A DNA stretch of 64,000 nt from Sinomonas cellulolyticus (GCF_014656475.1 NZ_BNCM01000004.1:1-64000), one strand, 5' to 3'. Shown: positions 14,976 to 25,307, numbered from the stretch's first letter. The notes: generated from the sequence alone by a model not told the origin. Made by a program: numbers and translations.

Positions 14976-17090
14976 GTGGCACTCGACGTGCTTACCGACC
15001 TCAGCAAGGTCCGAAACATCGGCATCATGGCGCACATCGATGCCGGCAAGACCACTACTACGGAGCGCATCCTGTTCTACACGGGTGTGAACCACAAGCT
15101 CGGCGAGACGCACGACGGCGCTTCGACGACTGACTGGATGGAGCAGGAGAAGGAGCGCGGCATCACGATCACGTCTGCCGCCGTGACCTGCTTCTGGAAC
15201 AAGAACCAGATCAACATCATCGACACCCCTGGCCACGTGGACTTCACGGTCGAGGTCGAGCGCTCCCTGCGTGTGCTCGACGGCGCCGTTGCGGTCTTCG
15301 ACGGCAAGGAGGGTGTGGAGCCGCAGTCGGAGACGGTGTGGCGCCAGGCGGACAAGTACGACGTTCCGCGCATCTGCTTCGTCAACAAGATGGACAAGCT
15401 CGGCGCTGACTTCTACTTCACCGTGGACACGATCGTGAAGCGCCTCGGCGCGAAGCCGCTCGTGATGCAGCTGCCGATCGGTGCCGAGAACGACTTCGTC
15501 GGCGTCGTCGACCTGCTGACCATGAAGGCCCTCGTGTGGCCGGGCGACGCCAAGGGCGACGTGACCATGGGCGCCTCCTACGAGACGCAGGACATCCCCG
15601 CCGACCTTCAGGAGAAGGCCGAGCAGTACCGCCACGAGCTCGTCGAGGCCGTCGCTGAGGCGTCCGAGGAGCTCATGGAGAAGTACCTCGAGGGTGAGGA
15701 GCTCACCGTCGAGGAGCTCAAGGCGGGCATCCGCAAGCTCACGGTGAACTCCGAGATCTACCCGGTCTTCTGTGGCTCCGCGTTCAAGAACCGCGGTGTG
15801 CAGCCGATGCTGGACGCCGTCATCGACTACCTCCCGTCCCCACTGGACGTCCCGGCCATGATCGGCCACGACCCCAAGGACGAGTCGATCGAGCTGTCGC
15901 GCAAGCCGAGCGAGGACGAGCCGTTCTCGGCGCTGGCGTTCAAGATCGCTGCGCACCCGTTCTTCGGCCAGCTCAACTTCATCCGCGTCTACTCGGGCAA
16001 GGCGACCTCGGGCATCCAGGTCCTGAACTCGACCAAGGGCAAGAAGGAGCGCATCGGGAAGCTCTTCCAGATGCACGCCAACAAGGAGAACCCCGTCGAT
16101 GAGGTCCACGCCGGCCACATCTACGCGGTGATCGGCCTCAAGGACACCACGACCGGCGATACGCTCTGCGATATCAACAACCCGATCGTGCTCGAGTCGA
16201 TGACCTTCCCCGAGCCCGTGATCTTCGTGGCCATCGAGCCGAAGACCAAGGGCGACCAGGAGAAGCTCTCCACCGCCATCCAGAAGCTCTCCGCTGAGGA
16301 CCCGACGTTCACCGTCTCCCTCAACGAGGAGACCGGCCAGACCGAGATCGGCGGCATGGGCGAGCTCCACCTGGACATCCTGGTGGACCGCATGCGCCGC
16401 GAGTTCAAGGTCGAGGCCAACGTGGGCAAGCCGCAGGTGGCCTACCGCGAGACCATCAAGAAGAAGGTCGAGAAGGTCGACTACACGCACAAGAAGCAGA
16501 CTGGCGGTTCCGGCCAGTTCGCGAAGGTGCAGGTGACGTTCGAGCCGCTCGACACGTCGGAGGGCACGTTCTACGAGTTCGTGAACGCCGTCACCGGTGG
16601 CCGCGTCCCGCGCGAGTACATCCCGAGCGTGGACGCGGGCATCCAGGACGCCATGCAGTTCGGCATCCTGGCCGGCTACCCGATGGTCGGCGTGAAGGCG
16701 TCGCTCACGGATGGCGCCTACCACGACGTCGACTCCTCGGAGATGGCGTTCAAGATCGCCGGTTCGCAGGTGTTCAAGGAGGGCGCACGCCGCGCCAACC
16801 CGGTGCTCCTCGAACCGCTCATGGCCGTCGAGGTCCGTACGCCCGAGGAGTACATGGGCGACGTCATCGGCGACCTGAACTCCCGCCGTGGCCAGATCCA
16901 GGCCATGGAGGACGCTGTCGGCGTCAAGGTCATCCGCGCACTCGTGCCGCTGTCCGAGATGTTCGGCTACATCGGCGACCTTCGCTCGAAGACCCAGGGA
17001 CGCGCTGTCTACTCGATGCAGTTCGACAGCTACTCCGAGGTTCCGAAGGCCGTCGCTGACGAGATCATCCAGAAGTCGCGCGGCGAGTAG
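14976..17090 (+). CDS. fusA: Translation elongation factor G
   Basis: This is EF-G with 704 residues, the GTPase that drives translocation and, with RRF, ribosome recycling. The G domain shows [13 protein letters not shown], the DTPGHVDF motif and NKMDKLGAD; domain IV follows the SGQFAKVQV segment and the C-terminus has the usual GRAVYSMQF. The frame is open further upstream, but AGGGAG at 14965-14970 and family alignment ([20 protein letters not shown]) fix the GTG at 14976. It belongs to the str operon; a compound hairpin follows before tuf. Confidence 0.98.
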   Translation: MALDVLTDLSKVRNIGIMAHIDAGKTTTTERILFYTGVNHKLGETHDGASTTDWMEQEKERGITITSAAVTCFWNKNQINIIDTPGHVDFTVEVERSLRVLDGAVAVFDGKEGVEPQSETVWRQADKYDVPRICFVNKMDKLGADFYFTVDTIVKRLGAKPLVMQLPIGAENDFVGVVDLLTMKALVWPGDAKGDVTMGASYETQDIPADLQEKAEQYRHELVEAVAEASEELMEKYLEGEELTVEELKAGIRKLTVNSEIYPVFCGSAFKNRGVQPMLDAVIDYLPSPLDVPAMIGHDPKDESIELSRKPSEDEPFSALAFKIAAHPFFGQLNFIRVYSGKATSGIQVLNSTKGKKERIGKLFQMHANKENPVDEVHAGHIYAVIGLKDTTTGDTLCDINNPIVLESMTFPEPVIFVAIEPKTKGDQEKLSTAIQKLSAEDPTFTVSLNEETGQTEIGGMGELHLDILVDRMRREFKVEANVGKPQVAYRETIKKKVEKVDYTHKKQTGGSGQFAKVQVTFEPLDTSEGTFYEFVNAVTGGRVPREYIPSVDAGIQDAMQFGILAGYPMVGVKASLTDGAYHDVDSSEMAFKIAGSQVFKEGARRANPVLLEPLMAVEVRTPEEYMGDVIGDLNSRRGQIQAMEDAVGVKVIRALVPLSEMFGYIGDLRSKTQGRAVYSMQFDSYSEVPKAVADEIIQKSRGE

Positions 17091-17105
17091 TTCTGGACAG
17101 CGGCT

Positions 17106-17157
17106 CGCCGCCGTCGCGAGTGCTCTTCCTCCCGGAGAGCAGCACACGACGGCGGCG
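17106..17157 (+). terminator. Compound hairpin between fusA and tuf
   Basis: An outer stem (CGCCGCCGTCG at 17106-17116 with CGACGGCGGCG at 17147-17157) encloses an inner hairpin (TGCTCT at 17121-17126 with AGAGCA at 17136-17141). No T-tract follows. It probably stops some or all polymerases from the str operon before the separate tuf promoter. Confidence 0.55.
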
Positions 17158-17194
17158 GGTCGCCCTCCGCGCGGGGGAGCAGCTCCCGCGTGAT

Positions 17195-17256
17195 TTCACG
17201 AAAAAACACAGCCCACAGTAGACTTGCGAGAGTTTCAGCTGCGACAGTCGCGGCTG
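17195..17256 (+). promoter_or_regulatory. Probable tuf promoter with a dyad at the start site
   Basis: TTCACG at 17195-17200 and TAGACT at 17219-17224 are 18 nt apart and would start transcription near 17231. Just downstream, a dyad spans 17236-17256: CAGC, GCGAC, a central A, GTCGC and GCTG, with one mismatch pair. Its place over the initially transcribed bases would suit an operator or an early mRNA hairpin. A separate promoter fits the high EF-Tu demand. Confidence 0.5.
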
Positions 17257-17291
17257 GGAGCAGTCTTCTGAATCAGTTCTAGGAGGAACAA

Positions 17292-18482
17292 GTGGCGAAG
17301 GCAAAGTTCGAGCGGACTAAGCCGCACGTCAACATCGGCACCATCGGCCACGTTGACCACGGCAAGACGACGCTGACTGCTGCCATCTCGAAGGTGCTTG
17401 CTGACAAGTACCCCGATCTCAACGAGCAGCGTGACTTCGCGCAGATCGACTCCGCTCCGGAGGAGCGCCAGCGCGGCATCACCATCAACATCTCCCACAT
17501 CGAGTACCAGACGGAGAAGCGCCACTACGCTCACGTCGACGCTCCGGGCCACGCTGACTACATCAAGAACATGATCACGGGTGCGGCGCAGATGGACGGC
17601 GCCATCCTCGTGGTTGCTGCGACTGACGGCCCGATGGCCCAGACCCGCGAGCACGTTCTGCTCGCCCGCCAGGTCGGTGTCCCCTACCTGCTCGTGGCGC
17701 TGAACAAGGCCGACATGGTCGAGGACGAGGAACTCCTCGACCTCGTCGAGATGGAGGTGCGCGAGCTCCTCTCCTCGCAGGGCTTCGACGGCGACAACGC
17801 CCCGGTGATCCGCGTCTCGGGCCTCAAGGCTCTCGAGGGCGATCCCAAGTGGGTCAAGTCGGTCGAGGAGCTCATGGAGGCCGTCGACGAGAACGTTCCG
17901 GACCCGGTTCGTGACCGCGACAAGCCCTTCCTCATGCCGATCGAGGACGTCTTCACGATCACCGGTCGTGGCACGGTCGTCACCGGCCGCGCCGAGCGCG
18001 GTACCCTCGCCCTCAACTCCGAGGTCGAGATCGTCGGCATCCGCCCGATCCAGAAGACCACGGTCACTGGTATCGAGATGTTCCACAAGCAGCTCGACGA
18101 GGCGTGGGCCGGCGAGAACTGTGGCCTCCTGCTCCGCGGCATCAAGCGCGAGGACGTCGAGCGTGGCCAGGTCGTCGTGAAGCCGGGTTCCATCACCCCG
18201 CACACCGACTTCGAGGCGAACGTCTACATCCTCTCCAAGGACGAGGGCGGCCGTCACAACCCGTTCTACTCGAACTACCGTCCGCAGTTCTACTTCCGCA
18301 CCACGGACGTGACCGGCGTCATCACCCTCCCCGAGGGCACTGAGATGGTCATGCCCGGCGACAACACTGAGATGACCGTCCAGCTCATCCAGCCCATCGC
18401 CATGGAGGAGGGCCTCGGCTTCGCTATCCGTGAGGGTGGCCGCACCGTTGGCTCGGGCCGCGTGACCAAGATCATCAAGTAG
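17292..18482 (+). CDS. tuf: Translation elongation factor Tu
   Basis: This is EF-Tu with 396 residues, which delivers aminoacyl-tRNA to the ribosome. G1 is GHVDHGKTT (residues 19-27), the RGITI effector block and DAPGHADY follow, then NKADMV; domains 2 and 3 are complete to GRVTKIIK. It starts with GTG behind AGGAGGA at 17281-17287. Base use is slightly less extreme than in neighbours, as expected for a highly expressed gene. A strong terminator ends the transcript, and only one tuf copy is present in the window. Confidence 0.99.
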   Translation: MAKAKFERTKPHVNIGTIGHVDHGKTTLTAAISKVLADKYPDLNEQRDFAQIDSAPEERQRGITINISHIEYQTEKRHYAHVDAPGHADYIKNMITGAAQMDGAILVVAATDGPMAQTREHVLLARQVGVPYLLVALNKADMVEDEELLDLVEMEVRELLSSQGFDGDNAPVIRVSGLKALEGDPKWVKSVEELMEAVDENVPDPVRDRDKPFLMPIEDVFTITGRGTVVTGRAERGTLALNSEVEIVGIRPIQKTTVTGIEMFHKQLDEAWAGENCGLLLRGIKREDVERGQVVVKPGSITPHTDFEANVYILSKDEGGRHNPFYSNYRPQFYFRTTDVTGVITLPEGTEMVMPGDNTEMTVQLIQPIAMEEGLGFAIREGGRTVGSGRVTKIIK

Positions 18483-18532
18483 TCTCCCCCCGGAGCTGCT
18501 GGCCCCGGACCTGATGGTCTGGGCCTGATCCC

Positions 18533-18566
18533 AAAGAACCCCGCTGCACACGCAGCGGGGTTCTTT
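18533..18566 (+). terminator. Intrinsic terminator after tuf
   Basis: A 15-bp perfect stem pairs 18533-18547 (AAAGAACCCCGCTGC) with 18552-18566 (GCAGCGGGGTTCTTT) around the loop ACAC. The TTCTTT arm doubles as the T-rich tail, which makes this one of the clearest terminators in the window. Confidence 0.95.
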
Positions 18567-18661
18567 GTGCTCTATCGGGAGGAGCCCGCTGGCCGTTACT
18601 GTAATTCCAGTCAATGGAGTAATGGCCGGTCCAGCGGCCCACACAGCGGAGGCGGAGTGTC

Positions 18662-21600
18662 GTGGACGTGAGGCCAGCGGGGCAGGACGGCGGTTCCGAG
18701 TTCGACGCCGGGTACGCGGCGGGTCACGACGAGGGCTACCTCGAGGGCCATCGGTCCGGGTTCCTCGTCGGGCATCGCGTCGGCTGGGACGATGCCATGC
18801 AGGCCCTCGGCGTTCCTGTGGCCGAGCGGGCGGGGGAGCCGGGGGTCCTCGCCGCGCGGGCCGCTGGCGCCGTTCGTTCCACGCGGCAGGCCTCCGTTCC
18901 GGGTCCAGTCCCCGCGCCGGCGGCAGTGGTCCCCGCGCCGGCGGCAGTGGTCCCCGCGCCGGCGGCAGTCGTGACTGGCCCTCCGGCTCCGCCGTTCATG
19001 CCTGCGCCGCCCCGGGCGGTGCCGTCCCTTCCCTGGGGTGGGCAGGTTCCCCTGAAGTCGGCGGAGGAGCAGGCGCAGGAGGCCGCTCGTCGCAGGGAGC
19101 GGCGCGGGATCCAGAGCGCCAACATCTCGCTCTACCTTGCCGCCCTCCTCATCGTCGCGGCGGCCGCGCTGTTCCTGACGAACAGCGGGGTGGACGACGG
19201 CGTGCGGCTGACCGGTCTCGTCGGCGTCACCGCGCTGTTCTACGCGGCCGGCCTCGTGGTCCACGCGCGATTCCCGAGGCTCCGGCCGGCCGCCGTCGCC
19301 TTTGCTGGAACGGGCCTGGCGCTGCTGCCGGTCGCGGGCCTCGGCCTCGACATCGTCGTCCTGCACCGCCCCAACCTCTCGTGGCTCATCACGAGCATCG
19401 TCGGGCTCATCGCGTTCGGCTTCGCCGCGCTGCGGCTTGAGAGCCGCGTGCTCGTGTTCCTGAGCCTGACCTTCGTGTTCTCGGCCTCGTGGTCCGGTAC
19501 CGAGGAACTCAGCGGCGCCCTCGCAGCCGACTATGCGGGGCTCATCGGCGTGGCCGCGCTCCTTACCCTGGTCGCCGTGCTCGAGCCCCGGTGGGTGCCG
19601 CCCCTGTTCCTGCGTCCGGTGGCGTGGCTGCACCCCTATGTTGTTCCCACGACCTTCGTGGCCGCCACGCTCACGGCCGGGACGCTGGACCGGTGGCAGT
19701 ACCCCGCCCTGGTTGCGGCGATGAGCCTCTATCTTGTCGTGACGTCCTTCCTTCCCGGGGCGGCGGGCGTGCGCCGTCTTGAATGGTGGGGCGGGCGCGC
19801 GACGGCGGTGCTCGCCGCCGCGGTGTGGGCAGCGCAGGCGGTGGACGCGGGAGTGCCGTCTCTCGGCCCCACCGAGCGCTCGGCGGCGGCCCTTGCCGCG
19901 GTCCTCGTCCTGGCCCTCGGGACCCTTGCCTCCGCCGTCCTGGGACGGCGGCGCGAGGAGGGGCTCGGACTGTCCCGGCGTGCTGTGCTGGTGGAGCAGG
20001 CCGCCGCAGTGTTCGTCCAGGCCCTCCTGGTGGCCGGAGTCTCGGCCGCTGCTGTGCCCGCGGCGAGAGGATCGCTGGTCGTGGCGGTGGCCGTGTTCGC
20101 CCTCACGGCACAGTTCACCGCCTGGCGTTGGGGCGGCCACGCAGACTGGCTCCCAGTCGTCGCATTCGCTGTCCTCACTGTCATGGACCTGGGCCGCTGG
20201 CCGCTGGCCTTCCTCGCCGTCGAGGGGCTGCTCTACTTCACCGCTCGCGCGGTCTGGCCGCCCGTCGCGGCGGTCGGATCGAGTCTGGACTGGCAACGGC
20301 CCCACTTCGCGGCGGCTGCCCGGGCGGTTTCCCTCTTCGTCGTCCCTGCCGTCGTCTCGGCGGCACTGCCCGACTCGTTCCGCCCCGGCAGCCGTGCCGC
20401 AGCCACGGCGCTGGCCCTCACCGTCGCCGTCGCGCTCCAGCTGGCTATCACCGGTGTGCTCGGTGCCGCGCGCCGCGCGGAGTTCCTCCGCGCCCCGATG
20501 GTCTGGACGCTCCTTGCCCTGGGCATCCTGTCCGTGGCCGTCGTGGGGCTCGCCGACCCCTCGTCCGCGGGACCGGGCAGCGCCGTCTCGCCGCTGTTCG
20601 GCCCAGCTGTCATCGTTCTGTGCGCAGGGGCCGCGGCCCTCTGGGCGGGACAGTTCCTCGCGCGGCCGTCCGGCTCGCGCTCCGCCGTGGGGGAGGTGGC
20701 GCCGGGGGTGCTCCTCGCACTCCTTGCCTTCGAGGCGCTCGTCTTCGGCGAGGGGCGCCTCTCCAACGCCGTCCTCGTGCTCCTCACTGCTGCTCTGGGC
20801 CTCTCCGCATGGCGCTCGTCGGTCCGGCTGGTCCGCTGGGTGTACATCTGGCTGGCCCGCGCCGCCGGGACGGCCCTGGCGCTGGGCATGTTCCGCGAGC
20901 TCGTGCAGGACGGCTGGCATCCGTCGGTGCTCGGTCAGCCCGTGACGGGCTCGGACGTGTTCGCCGTGGTCGTCCTCGCCCAGATCGCCGTGCCGCTCGT
21001 GTTCGAGCTGCGGGGCCGACGCTTCGGGGGAATCCTGCCCTGGACCCTGGACGACGCCACGGTCGTCCTGGCCCTCGTGGCGCTTCCCACGGTCTCCGCC
21101 GCGTCGGAGATTGACTACGCCTCCGGGTCGGCGGACTCGCTCCGCCCGCTCGGCGCCTTCCTCGTCGTGGCGTTCGCTTCCTCGGCTGCCATCGCGGGCC
21201 TGGTGCTGCGGCTGCGGCCCGCGGCCGTCGCTTTCGCCCCCGCGGCGTTGATCCTGACAGCCCTCTCGGCCTCACGCGACCTGAGGATGCTCGAGGTGCT
21301 CGTAGGCCTCTTCGCGGTGTACTCGGCCGCCATGGTCTTCCTGGCCCCCCAGCCAGCCTCCAAGGGGGCACACCTGGTCGCCGCCCGCGCGCTGCCCCTG
21401 GTGCTCGCGGTGCTCGTCGCCCAGGACGCCACGGCGTCGGACACGTGGGTGAGCGTGGCGCTCGCCGCGGCCCTTGCCGCCCAGCACCCGGTCCGCAGGC
21501 TCCTCTCGCCTTCTGTCGGCGCACTTCCGTTCCAGGAAGCCGCCTACTGGACGGGCCTCGCAAGCCAGCTCGTGCTGCCGCTCGGGTACCTCGCCTTCGC

Positions 21601-22882
21601 CCGCCAGGGCCCGGAGGGCGGCAGGTGGGTCGTGCTGCTTGAGGCGATCCTCGTCGTCGTGAGCGCTGTGGCGACGCTCAGGGGGCGGCCCGCCGCCGGC
21701 TACGTGGGCGTCGCGGGCCTCCTGCTCGGCGTCGTGGCCCTCGGTCCGCTGTTCCGGTTCGACCCGGCACAGATCCTCGCTGCTCCGCCGCTGACCGGCC
21801 AGGCCGTCACGCTACTCCTCGTTGCCGGCGCCGCAGTCCATGTCGCCGGGATGGTCCGGTGGGAGCCGGCCGGAGGCCGCGCCGGCGAGCGGTGGCCGTG
21901 GGCGTGGACGGCGGGCGCCGCGGCCTTCGCCGCGTCCTCGGTCGCGGCTGCGGCTCCAGAACGGTCGTGGGTCCTCGGCGTCGCACTCGCGTCCTGCGCC
22001 GCCGTCCTCATCGTTGCAGGGTACGTCTGGCGCGCGCGAGCCGTCGTCGCCTCCACGTTCCCCCTCGGCGTCCTCCTGGCACTGGCCGCCGGAGTGGATA
22101 TCGCCCGGGACCTCCTGAACCTCTCCAGCACGTGGCAGGTCCCTGCGCAGACCACGGTCGGCACGCTCGTCCCCGCGGCGATCGCCCTCGCCCTGAGGTG
22201 GTCCGGCCGCTGGCCCGGCACAATGGGCACGCGCGTCCAGGCACTCGCCCGGATCGAGGCTGAGCCGAGGCGCCGGTGGGCGATCGCAGGGATGGCGGGC
22301 GTCGCGCTCGCCGTCTCGGCTGCGGCCTGCTGGGAGCCGCCCGCCGCCGTCGTCCTGCCGTACCTCGCCGTTGCCCTCGTCGCGGTCGTTGTCGCGGAGC
22401 TGCCGCGCCGGCACCGTCGGCTCGGAGCCGAGGCAGGAGCCGTGCTCGTTGCGGGAGCCGTGCAGCGTGCGGTCTTCGCCGAAGCTGTTGAGGTGAGCGG
22501 ATTCTGGCTCGCCCAGTGGTACGTCGTGCTCACCGCGCTTGTGGCACTCCTGCGCTACTACGTGCGCCGCTCGACTGTGTTCGGCAGGCTCTGGCTCGAG
22601 GGCTCGGCGGCCCTGCTGAGCCTGACGGGGATCTCGACCCTGTTCTCGGGCGACAACGCCGAGCAGGTCTGGCTGCTCGTGGCCTTTGCGGTGCTCACAC
22701 TGGCGGGGCTCGTGCTCAACGAACGCCGCTTCACCGTCTGGGGATCGCTGGGGGTAGTAGCGTGCGTGCTCTGGTCGGTGCGGGCCTACGTCTATGCGCT
22801 CCTGGCCGTCCTCGGCCTCGCGATCATTGCCGGCGCCGTCTGGTGGCTGGCCCGGCGCCCCCGAGGCACCCTGCTACGGTAG
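18662..22882 (+). CDS. Very large polytopic membrane protein, 1406 residues, function unknown
   Basis: The protein has three parts. Residues 1-50 are a charged N-terminus with a regular G-x3-G/Y spacing (GYAAGHDEGYLEGHRSGF). Residues 80-115 are a Pro/Ala linker with three PAPAAVV units. From about residue 155 to the end there is an almost unbroken series of hydrophobic helices separated by short Arg-rich loops, probably 30 or more membrane spans. I recognise no catalytic motif. It resembles the large actinobacterial membrane proteins annotated as SCO7613 C-terminal-domain proteins, but I cannot confirm this. The GTG at 18662 has GGAG at 18654-18657. A 41-codon membrane peptide gene follows after 24 nt. 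Confidence 0.8.
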   Translation: MDVRPAGQDGGSEFDAGYAAGHDEGYLEGHRSGFLVGHRVGWDDAMQALGVPVAERAGEPGVLAARAAGAVRSTRQASVPGPVPAPAAVVPAPAAVVPAPAAVVTGPPAPPFMPAPPRAVPSLPWGGQVPLKSAEEQAQEAARRRERRGIQSANISLYLAALLIVAAAALFLTNSGVDDGVRLTGLVGVTALFYAAGLVVHARFPRLRPAAVAFAGTGLALLPVAGLGLDIVVLHRPNLSWLITSIVGLIAFGFAALRLESRVLVFLSLTFVFSASWSGTEELSGALAADYAGLIGVAALLTLVAVLEPRWVPPLFLRPVAWLHPYVVPTTFVAATLTAGTLDRWQYPALVAAMSLYLVVTSFLPGAAGVRRLEWWGGRATAVLAAAVWAAQAVDAGVPSLGPTERSAAALAAVLVLALGTLASAVLGRRREEGLGLSRRAVLVEQAAAVFVQALLVAGVSAAAVPAARGSLVVAVAVFALTAQFTAWRWGGHADWLPVVAFAVLTVMDLGRWPLAFLAVEGLLYFTARAVWPPVAAVGSSLDWQRPHFAAAARAVSLFVVPAVVSAALPDSFRPGSRAAATALALTVAVALQLAITGVLGAARRAEFLRAPMVWTLLALGILSVAVVGLADPSSAGPGSAVSPLFGPAVIVLCAGAAALWAGQFLARPSGSRSAVGEVAPGVLLALLAFEALVFGEGRLSNAVLVLLTAALGLSAWRSSVRLVRWVYIWLARAAGTALALGMFRELVQDGWHPSVLGQPVTGSDVFAVVVLAQIAVPLVFELRGRRFGGILPWTLDDATVVLALVALPTVSAASEIDYASGSADSLRPLGAFLVVAFASSAAIAGLVLRLRPAAVAFAPAALILTALSASRDLRMLEVLVGLFAVYSAAMVFLAPQPASKGAHLVAARALPLVLAVLVAQDATASDTWVSVALAAALAAQHPVRRLLSPSVGALPFQEAAYWTGLASQLVLPLGYLAFARQGPEGGRWVVLLEAILVVVSAVATLRGRPAAGYVGVAGLLLGVVALGPLFRFDPAQILAAPPLTGQAVTLLLVAGAAVHVAGMVRWEPAGGRAGERWPWAWTAGAAAFAASSVAAAAPERSWVLGVALASCAAVLIVAGYVWRARAVVASTFPLGVLLALAAGVDIARDLLNLSSTWQVPAQTTVGTLVPAAIALALRWSGRWPGTMGTRVQALARIEAEPRRRWAIAGMAGVALAVSAAACWEPPAAVVLPYLAVALVAVVVAELPRRHRRLGAEAGAVLVAGAVQRAVFAEAVEVSGFWLAQWYVVLTALVALLRYYVRRSTVFGRLWLEGSAALLSLTGISTLFSGDNAEQVWLLVAFAVLTLAGLVLNERRFTVWGSLGVVACVLWSVRAYVYALLAVLGLAIIAGAVWWLARRPRGTLLR
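18910..18972 (+). repeat. Three tandem 21-bp repeats coding for PAPAAVV
   Basis: A 21-bp unit beginning CCCCGCGCCGGCGG occurs three times in a row (18910-18930, 18931-18951, 18952-18972); the first two copies are identical and the third differs at one base. It lies in frame in the Pro/Ala linker of the large membrane protein. Copy number may vary between strains because slippage changes the linker by whole heptapeptides. Confidence 0.9.
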
Positions 22883-22906
22883 GGGAGTCTGAGGGAAAGG
22901 CCTGCC

Positions 22907-23032
22907 GTGAACTGGATCGTCGTGCTTGCGCTCGTCGTCGCGGTCGTGGCCGGATACTTCTGGATCCGGAAGAACTTCAAGAGCGAGATCGAGCGGTACC
23001 GCCGGATCCGCCGCGCGAACCGCGAGGAGTAG
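22907..23032 (+). CDS. Small single-span membrane peptide, 41 residues
   Basis: This short frame reads MNWIVVLALVVAVVAGYFWI followed by a strongly basic tail rich in Arg, Lys and Glu. It has one hydrophobic helix (residues 3-20) and a cytoplasmic-looking charged end, so a type I/N-out orientation is likely. GAGGGAAAGG at 22891-22900 is a good ribosome binding site before the GTG. It begins 24 nt after the stop of the 1406-residue membrane protein, which suggests co-expression and perhaps physical association. I do not recognise the family. Confidence 0.6.
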   Translation: MNWIVVLALVVAVVAGYFWIRKNFKSEIERYRRIRRANREE

Positions 23033-23384
23033 CGGACGCCTTGACCGCGGACCGCCGCGGCCTCGATTGGCGCCGCGGCCAGATCTCTGGCACACTTGAA
23101 GGGTTGTTCAAGCGCCCCGTCGCGTCCCGACCCGGATAATGCCGGGTGCAGGGTCCAAGTCGGAGCCCAAATATGACCCACCTTCGCGAACAAGGCTAGG
23201 GGCTTGTGTGCGCCAGCGGCGCGACACGCCCGACCGCGGGGGTCGGAGAGGGCCGGTTGTCTGAGGAACCCGGGAATCCGGATTCAGGCAATGCGGCCTG
23301 TGGTGGTCGCGACCTTGAATGCCTCGGCAGCCACAGCCAACAGAACAGTGCAGTGTTAGAGACGACGAAAGCGAGTCAGGCGAT
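23033..23384 (+). other. Untranslated leader region of the S10 operon
   Basis: These 352 bases separate the small membrane peptide gene from rpsJ and contain no supportable gene. CTTGAA at 23095-23100 and TTCAAG at 23107-23112 form a short hairpin. GATAAT at 23135-23140 is the best -10-like hexamer, but no good -35 lies at the right distance. A long leader before S10 fits feedback control of ribosomal protein synthesis, although I cannot identify a known leader class. Confidence 0.4.
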
Positions 23385-23693
23385 ATGGCGGGACAGAAGA
23401 TCCGCATCCGGCTGAAGTCGTATGACCACGAGGTCATCGACACTTCGGCTCGGAAGATCGTTGAGACGGTCACGCGCGCAGGCGCGACGGTGGTGGGCCC
23501 CGTTCCGCTGCCCACGGAGAAGAACGTGTACTGCGTGATCCGCTCTCCGCACAAGTACAAGGACAGCCGCGAGCACTTCGAGATGCGCACGCACAAGCGG
23601 CTGATCGACATCATCGACCCGACGCCCAAGGCCGTCGACTCGCTCATGCGCCTCGACCTGCCGGCAGACGTCAACATCGAAATCAAGCTCTAA
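23385..23693 (+). CDS. rpsJ: Small ribosomal subunit protein uS10
   Basis: This is S10 with 102 residues, a 30S head protein that also acts as NusE in antitermination complexes. The frame is open upstream to 23319, but the conserved N-terminus [18 protein letters not shown] fixes the ATG at 23385. Conserved blocks RRAG-like [18 protein letters not shown] and [19 protein letters not shown] are intact. It is the first gene of the S10 operon; rplC follows after 21 nt. Confidence 0.97.
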   Translation: MAGQKIRIRLKSYDHEVIDTSARKIVETVTRAGATVVGPVPLPTEKNVYCVIRSPHKYKDSREHFEMRTHKRLIDIIDPTPKAVDSLMRLDLPADVNIEIKL

Positions 23694-23714
23694 GAGGGAG
23701 GTGCTGAGAGAACT

Positions 23715-24365
23715 ATGACCGCAACCCGCAATGTGAAGGGCCTGCTGGGCACGAAGCTCGGCATGACCCAGGTCTGGGACGAGAACAACAAGCTCATCCC
23801 CGTCACTGTCGTTAAGGCCGACTCCAACGTCGTCACCCAGCTGCGCAACGCCGAGACCGACGGCTACACCGCCGTCCAGATCGGCTACGGCCAGATCGAC
23901 CCCCGCAAGGTCAACAAGCCGCTCACCGGACACTTCGAGAAGGCCGGCGTGACCCCCCGCCGCCACCTCGTCGAGGTCCGCACCGCCGACGCCGAGTCGT
24001 ACGAGCTGGGCCAGGAGCTCTCCGTGGAGACCTTCGAGGCCGGTCAGAAGATCGACATCGTCGGCACCACCAAGGGCAAGGGCTTCGCCGGTGTCATGAA
24101 GCGTCACGGCTTCTCCGGCGTCGGTGCCTCCCACGGTGCGCACAAGAACCACCGCAAGCCCGGTTCCATCGGTGCCTGCGCCACCCCGGGCCGCGTCTTC
24201 AAGGGCCTCCGCATGGCCGGCCGCATGGGCAACGTGCGCCAGACGACCCTCAACCTCACCGTCCACGCGGTGGATGCCGAGAACTCGCTGCTCCTCATCA
24301 AGGGCGCCCTCCCCGGTGCCCGCGGCTCGGTCGTCCTCGTCCGCACCGCCGTGAAGGGAGCCTGA
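23715..24365 (+). CDS. rplC: Large ribosomal subunit protein uL3
   Basis: This is L3 with 216 residues, an early-assembly protein whose loop reaches towards the peptidyl transferase centre. It begins with the conserved [15 protein letters not shown] and contains the diagnostic [13 protein letters not shown] and the loop with [25 protein letters not shown] at 23696-23701 lies upstream of the ATG. The stop is 4 nt before the rplD start, so the two are tightly coupled. Confidence 0.98.
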   Translation: MTATRNVKGLLGTKLGMTQVWDENNKLIPVTVVKADSNVVTQLRNAETDGYTAVQIGYGQIDPRKVNKPLTGHFEKAGVTPRRHLVEVRTADAESYELGQELSVETFEAGQKIDIVGTTKGKGFAGVMKRHGFSGVGASHGAHKNHRKPGSIGACATPGRVFKGLRMAGRMGNVRQTTLNLTVHAVDAENSLLLIKGALPGARGSVVLVRTAVKGA

Positions 24366-24369
24366 ACTC

Positions 24370-25002
24370 ATGGCTAACACTGTCAAGGTCGATCTCCCCG
24401 CCGAGATCTTCGACGTCCAGACCAACGTGCCGCTGCTGCACCAGGTTGTCGTCGCCCAGCTGGCCGCTGCACGCCAGGGCACGCACAAGGTGAAGACCCG
24501 CGGCGAGGTGTCCGGCGCCGGCCGCAAGCCGTTCAAGCAGAAGGGCACGGGCCGCGCCCGCCAGGGCTCGATCCGCGCGCCGCACATGACCGGTGGTGGC
24601 GTTGTGCACGGGCCGACCCCCCGCGACTACAGCCAGCGCACCCCCAAGAAGATGAAGGCCGCCGCCCTCCGCGGCGCCCTGTCGGACCGGGCACGCAACG
24701 GCCGCATCCACGTCCTCGAGTCCCTCGTGGCCGGCGACAAGCCGAGCACGAAGGGCGCGCTGACCGCGCTGCGCGCGGTCTCCGAGCGCAAGAACCTGCT
24801 CGTCGTGATCGACCGTGCCGACGAGGTCGGGGCCCTGTCGCTCCGCAACCTCACCCAGGTCCACGCGATCTACGCCGACCAGCTCAACACGTACGACGTG
24901 CTCATCTCCGACGACGTGGTCTTCACGAAGGCAGCGTTCGACGCGTTCGTGGCTTCCAAGTCCACGGCGCAGGGCACTGTGAACGAGGAGGCTTCCAAGT
25001 GA
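24370..25002 (+). CDS. rplD: Large ribosomal subunit protein uL4
   Basis: This is L4 with 210 residues; it lines the exit tunnel, and in E. coli it represses the S10 operon. The tunnel extension is recognisable ([25 protein letters not shown], shown here only by its core [18 protein letters not shown]), followed by the globular domain. Its 3' end overlaps rplW: GTGA supplies both the rplW start at 24999 and the rplD stop. Confidence 0.98.
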   Translation: MANTVKVDLPAEIFDVQTNVPLLHQVVVAQLAAARQGTHKVKTRGEVSGAGRKPFKQKGTGRARQGSIRAPHMTGGGVVHGPTPRDYSQRTPKKMKAAALRGALSDRARNGRIHVLESLVAGDKPSTKGALTALRAVSERKNLLVVIDRADEVGALSLRNLTQVHAIYADQLNTYDVLISDDVVFTKAAFDAFVASKSTAQGTVNEEASK

Positions 25003-25307
25003 ACGCATCCAGCTATAAGGACCCGCGCGACGTCATCCTCGCGCCCGTCGTCTCCGAGAAGAGCTACGGCCTGATCGACGAGGGCAAGTACACCTTCCTG
25101 GTGGACCCCCGGTCGAACAAGACCGAGATCAAGATCGCGATCGAGCGCATCTTCTCGGTCAAGGTCGACTCGATCAACACGCTCAACCGGCCCGGCAAGC
25201 GCAAGCGCACCAAGTTCGGCTGGGGCGAGCGCAAGAGCACCAAGCGTGCCATCGTCACTCTCAAGGACGGCAGCACGATCGACATCTTCGGCGGTCCGCT
25301 CGCCTGA
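24999..25307 (+). CDS. rplW: Large ribosomal subunit protein uL23
   Basis: This is L23 with 102 residues, which surrounds the tunnel exit and docks trigger factor and SRP. Recognisable blocks are [30 protein letters not shown] and the basic loop [19 protein letters not shown]. The GTG start overlaps the rplD stop by four bases, so translation is probably coupled. rplB follows after 30 nt. Confidence 0.97.
   Translation: MNASSYKDPRDVILAPVVSEKSYGLIDEGKYTFLVDPRSNKTEIKIAIERIFSVKVDSINTLNRPGKRKRTKFGWGERKSTKRAIVTLKDGSTIDIFGGPLA

Noticed and set aside
14403-17147. 914-codon minus-strand frame opposite rpsG and fusA
   Set aside because: Antisense shadow covering two certain genes; no start signal or domain.
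18910-18972. CRISPR-like repeats
   Set aside because: Units are directly contiguous without spacers and in frame inside a gene.
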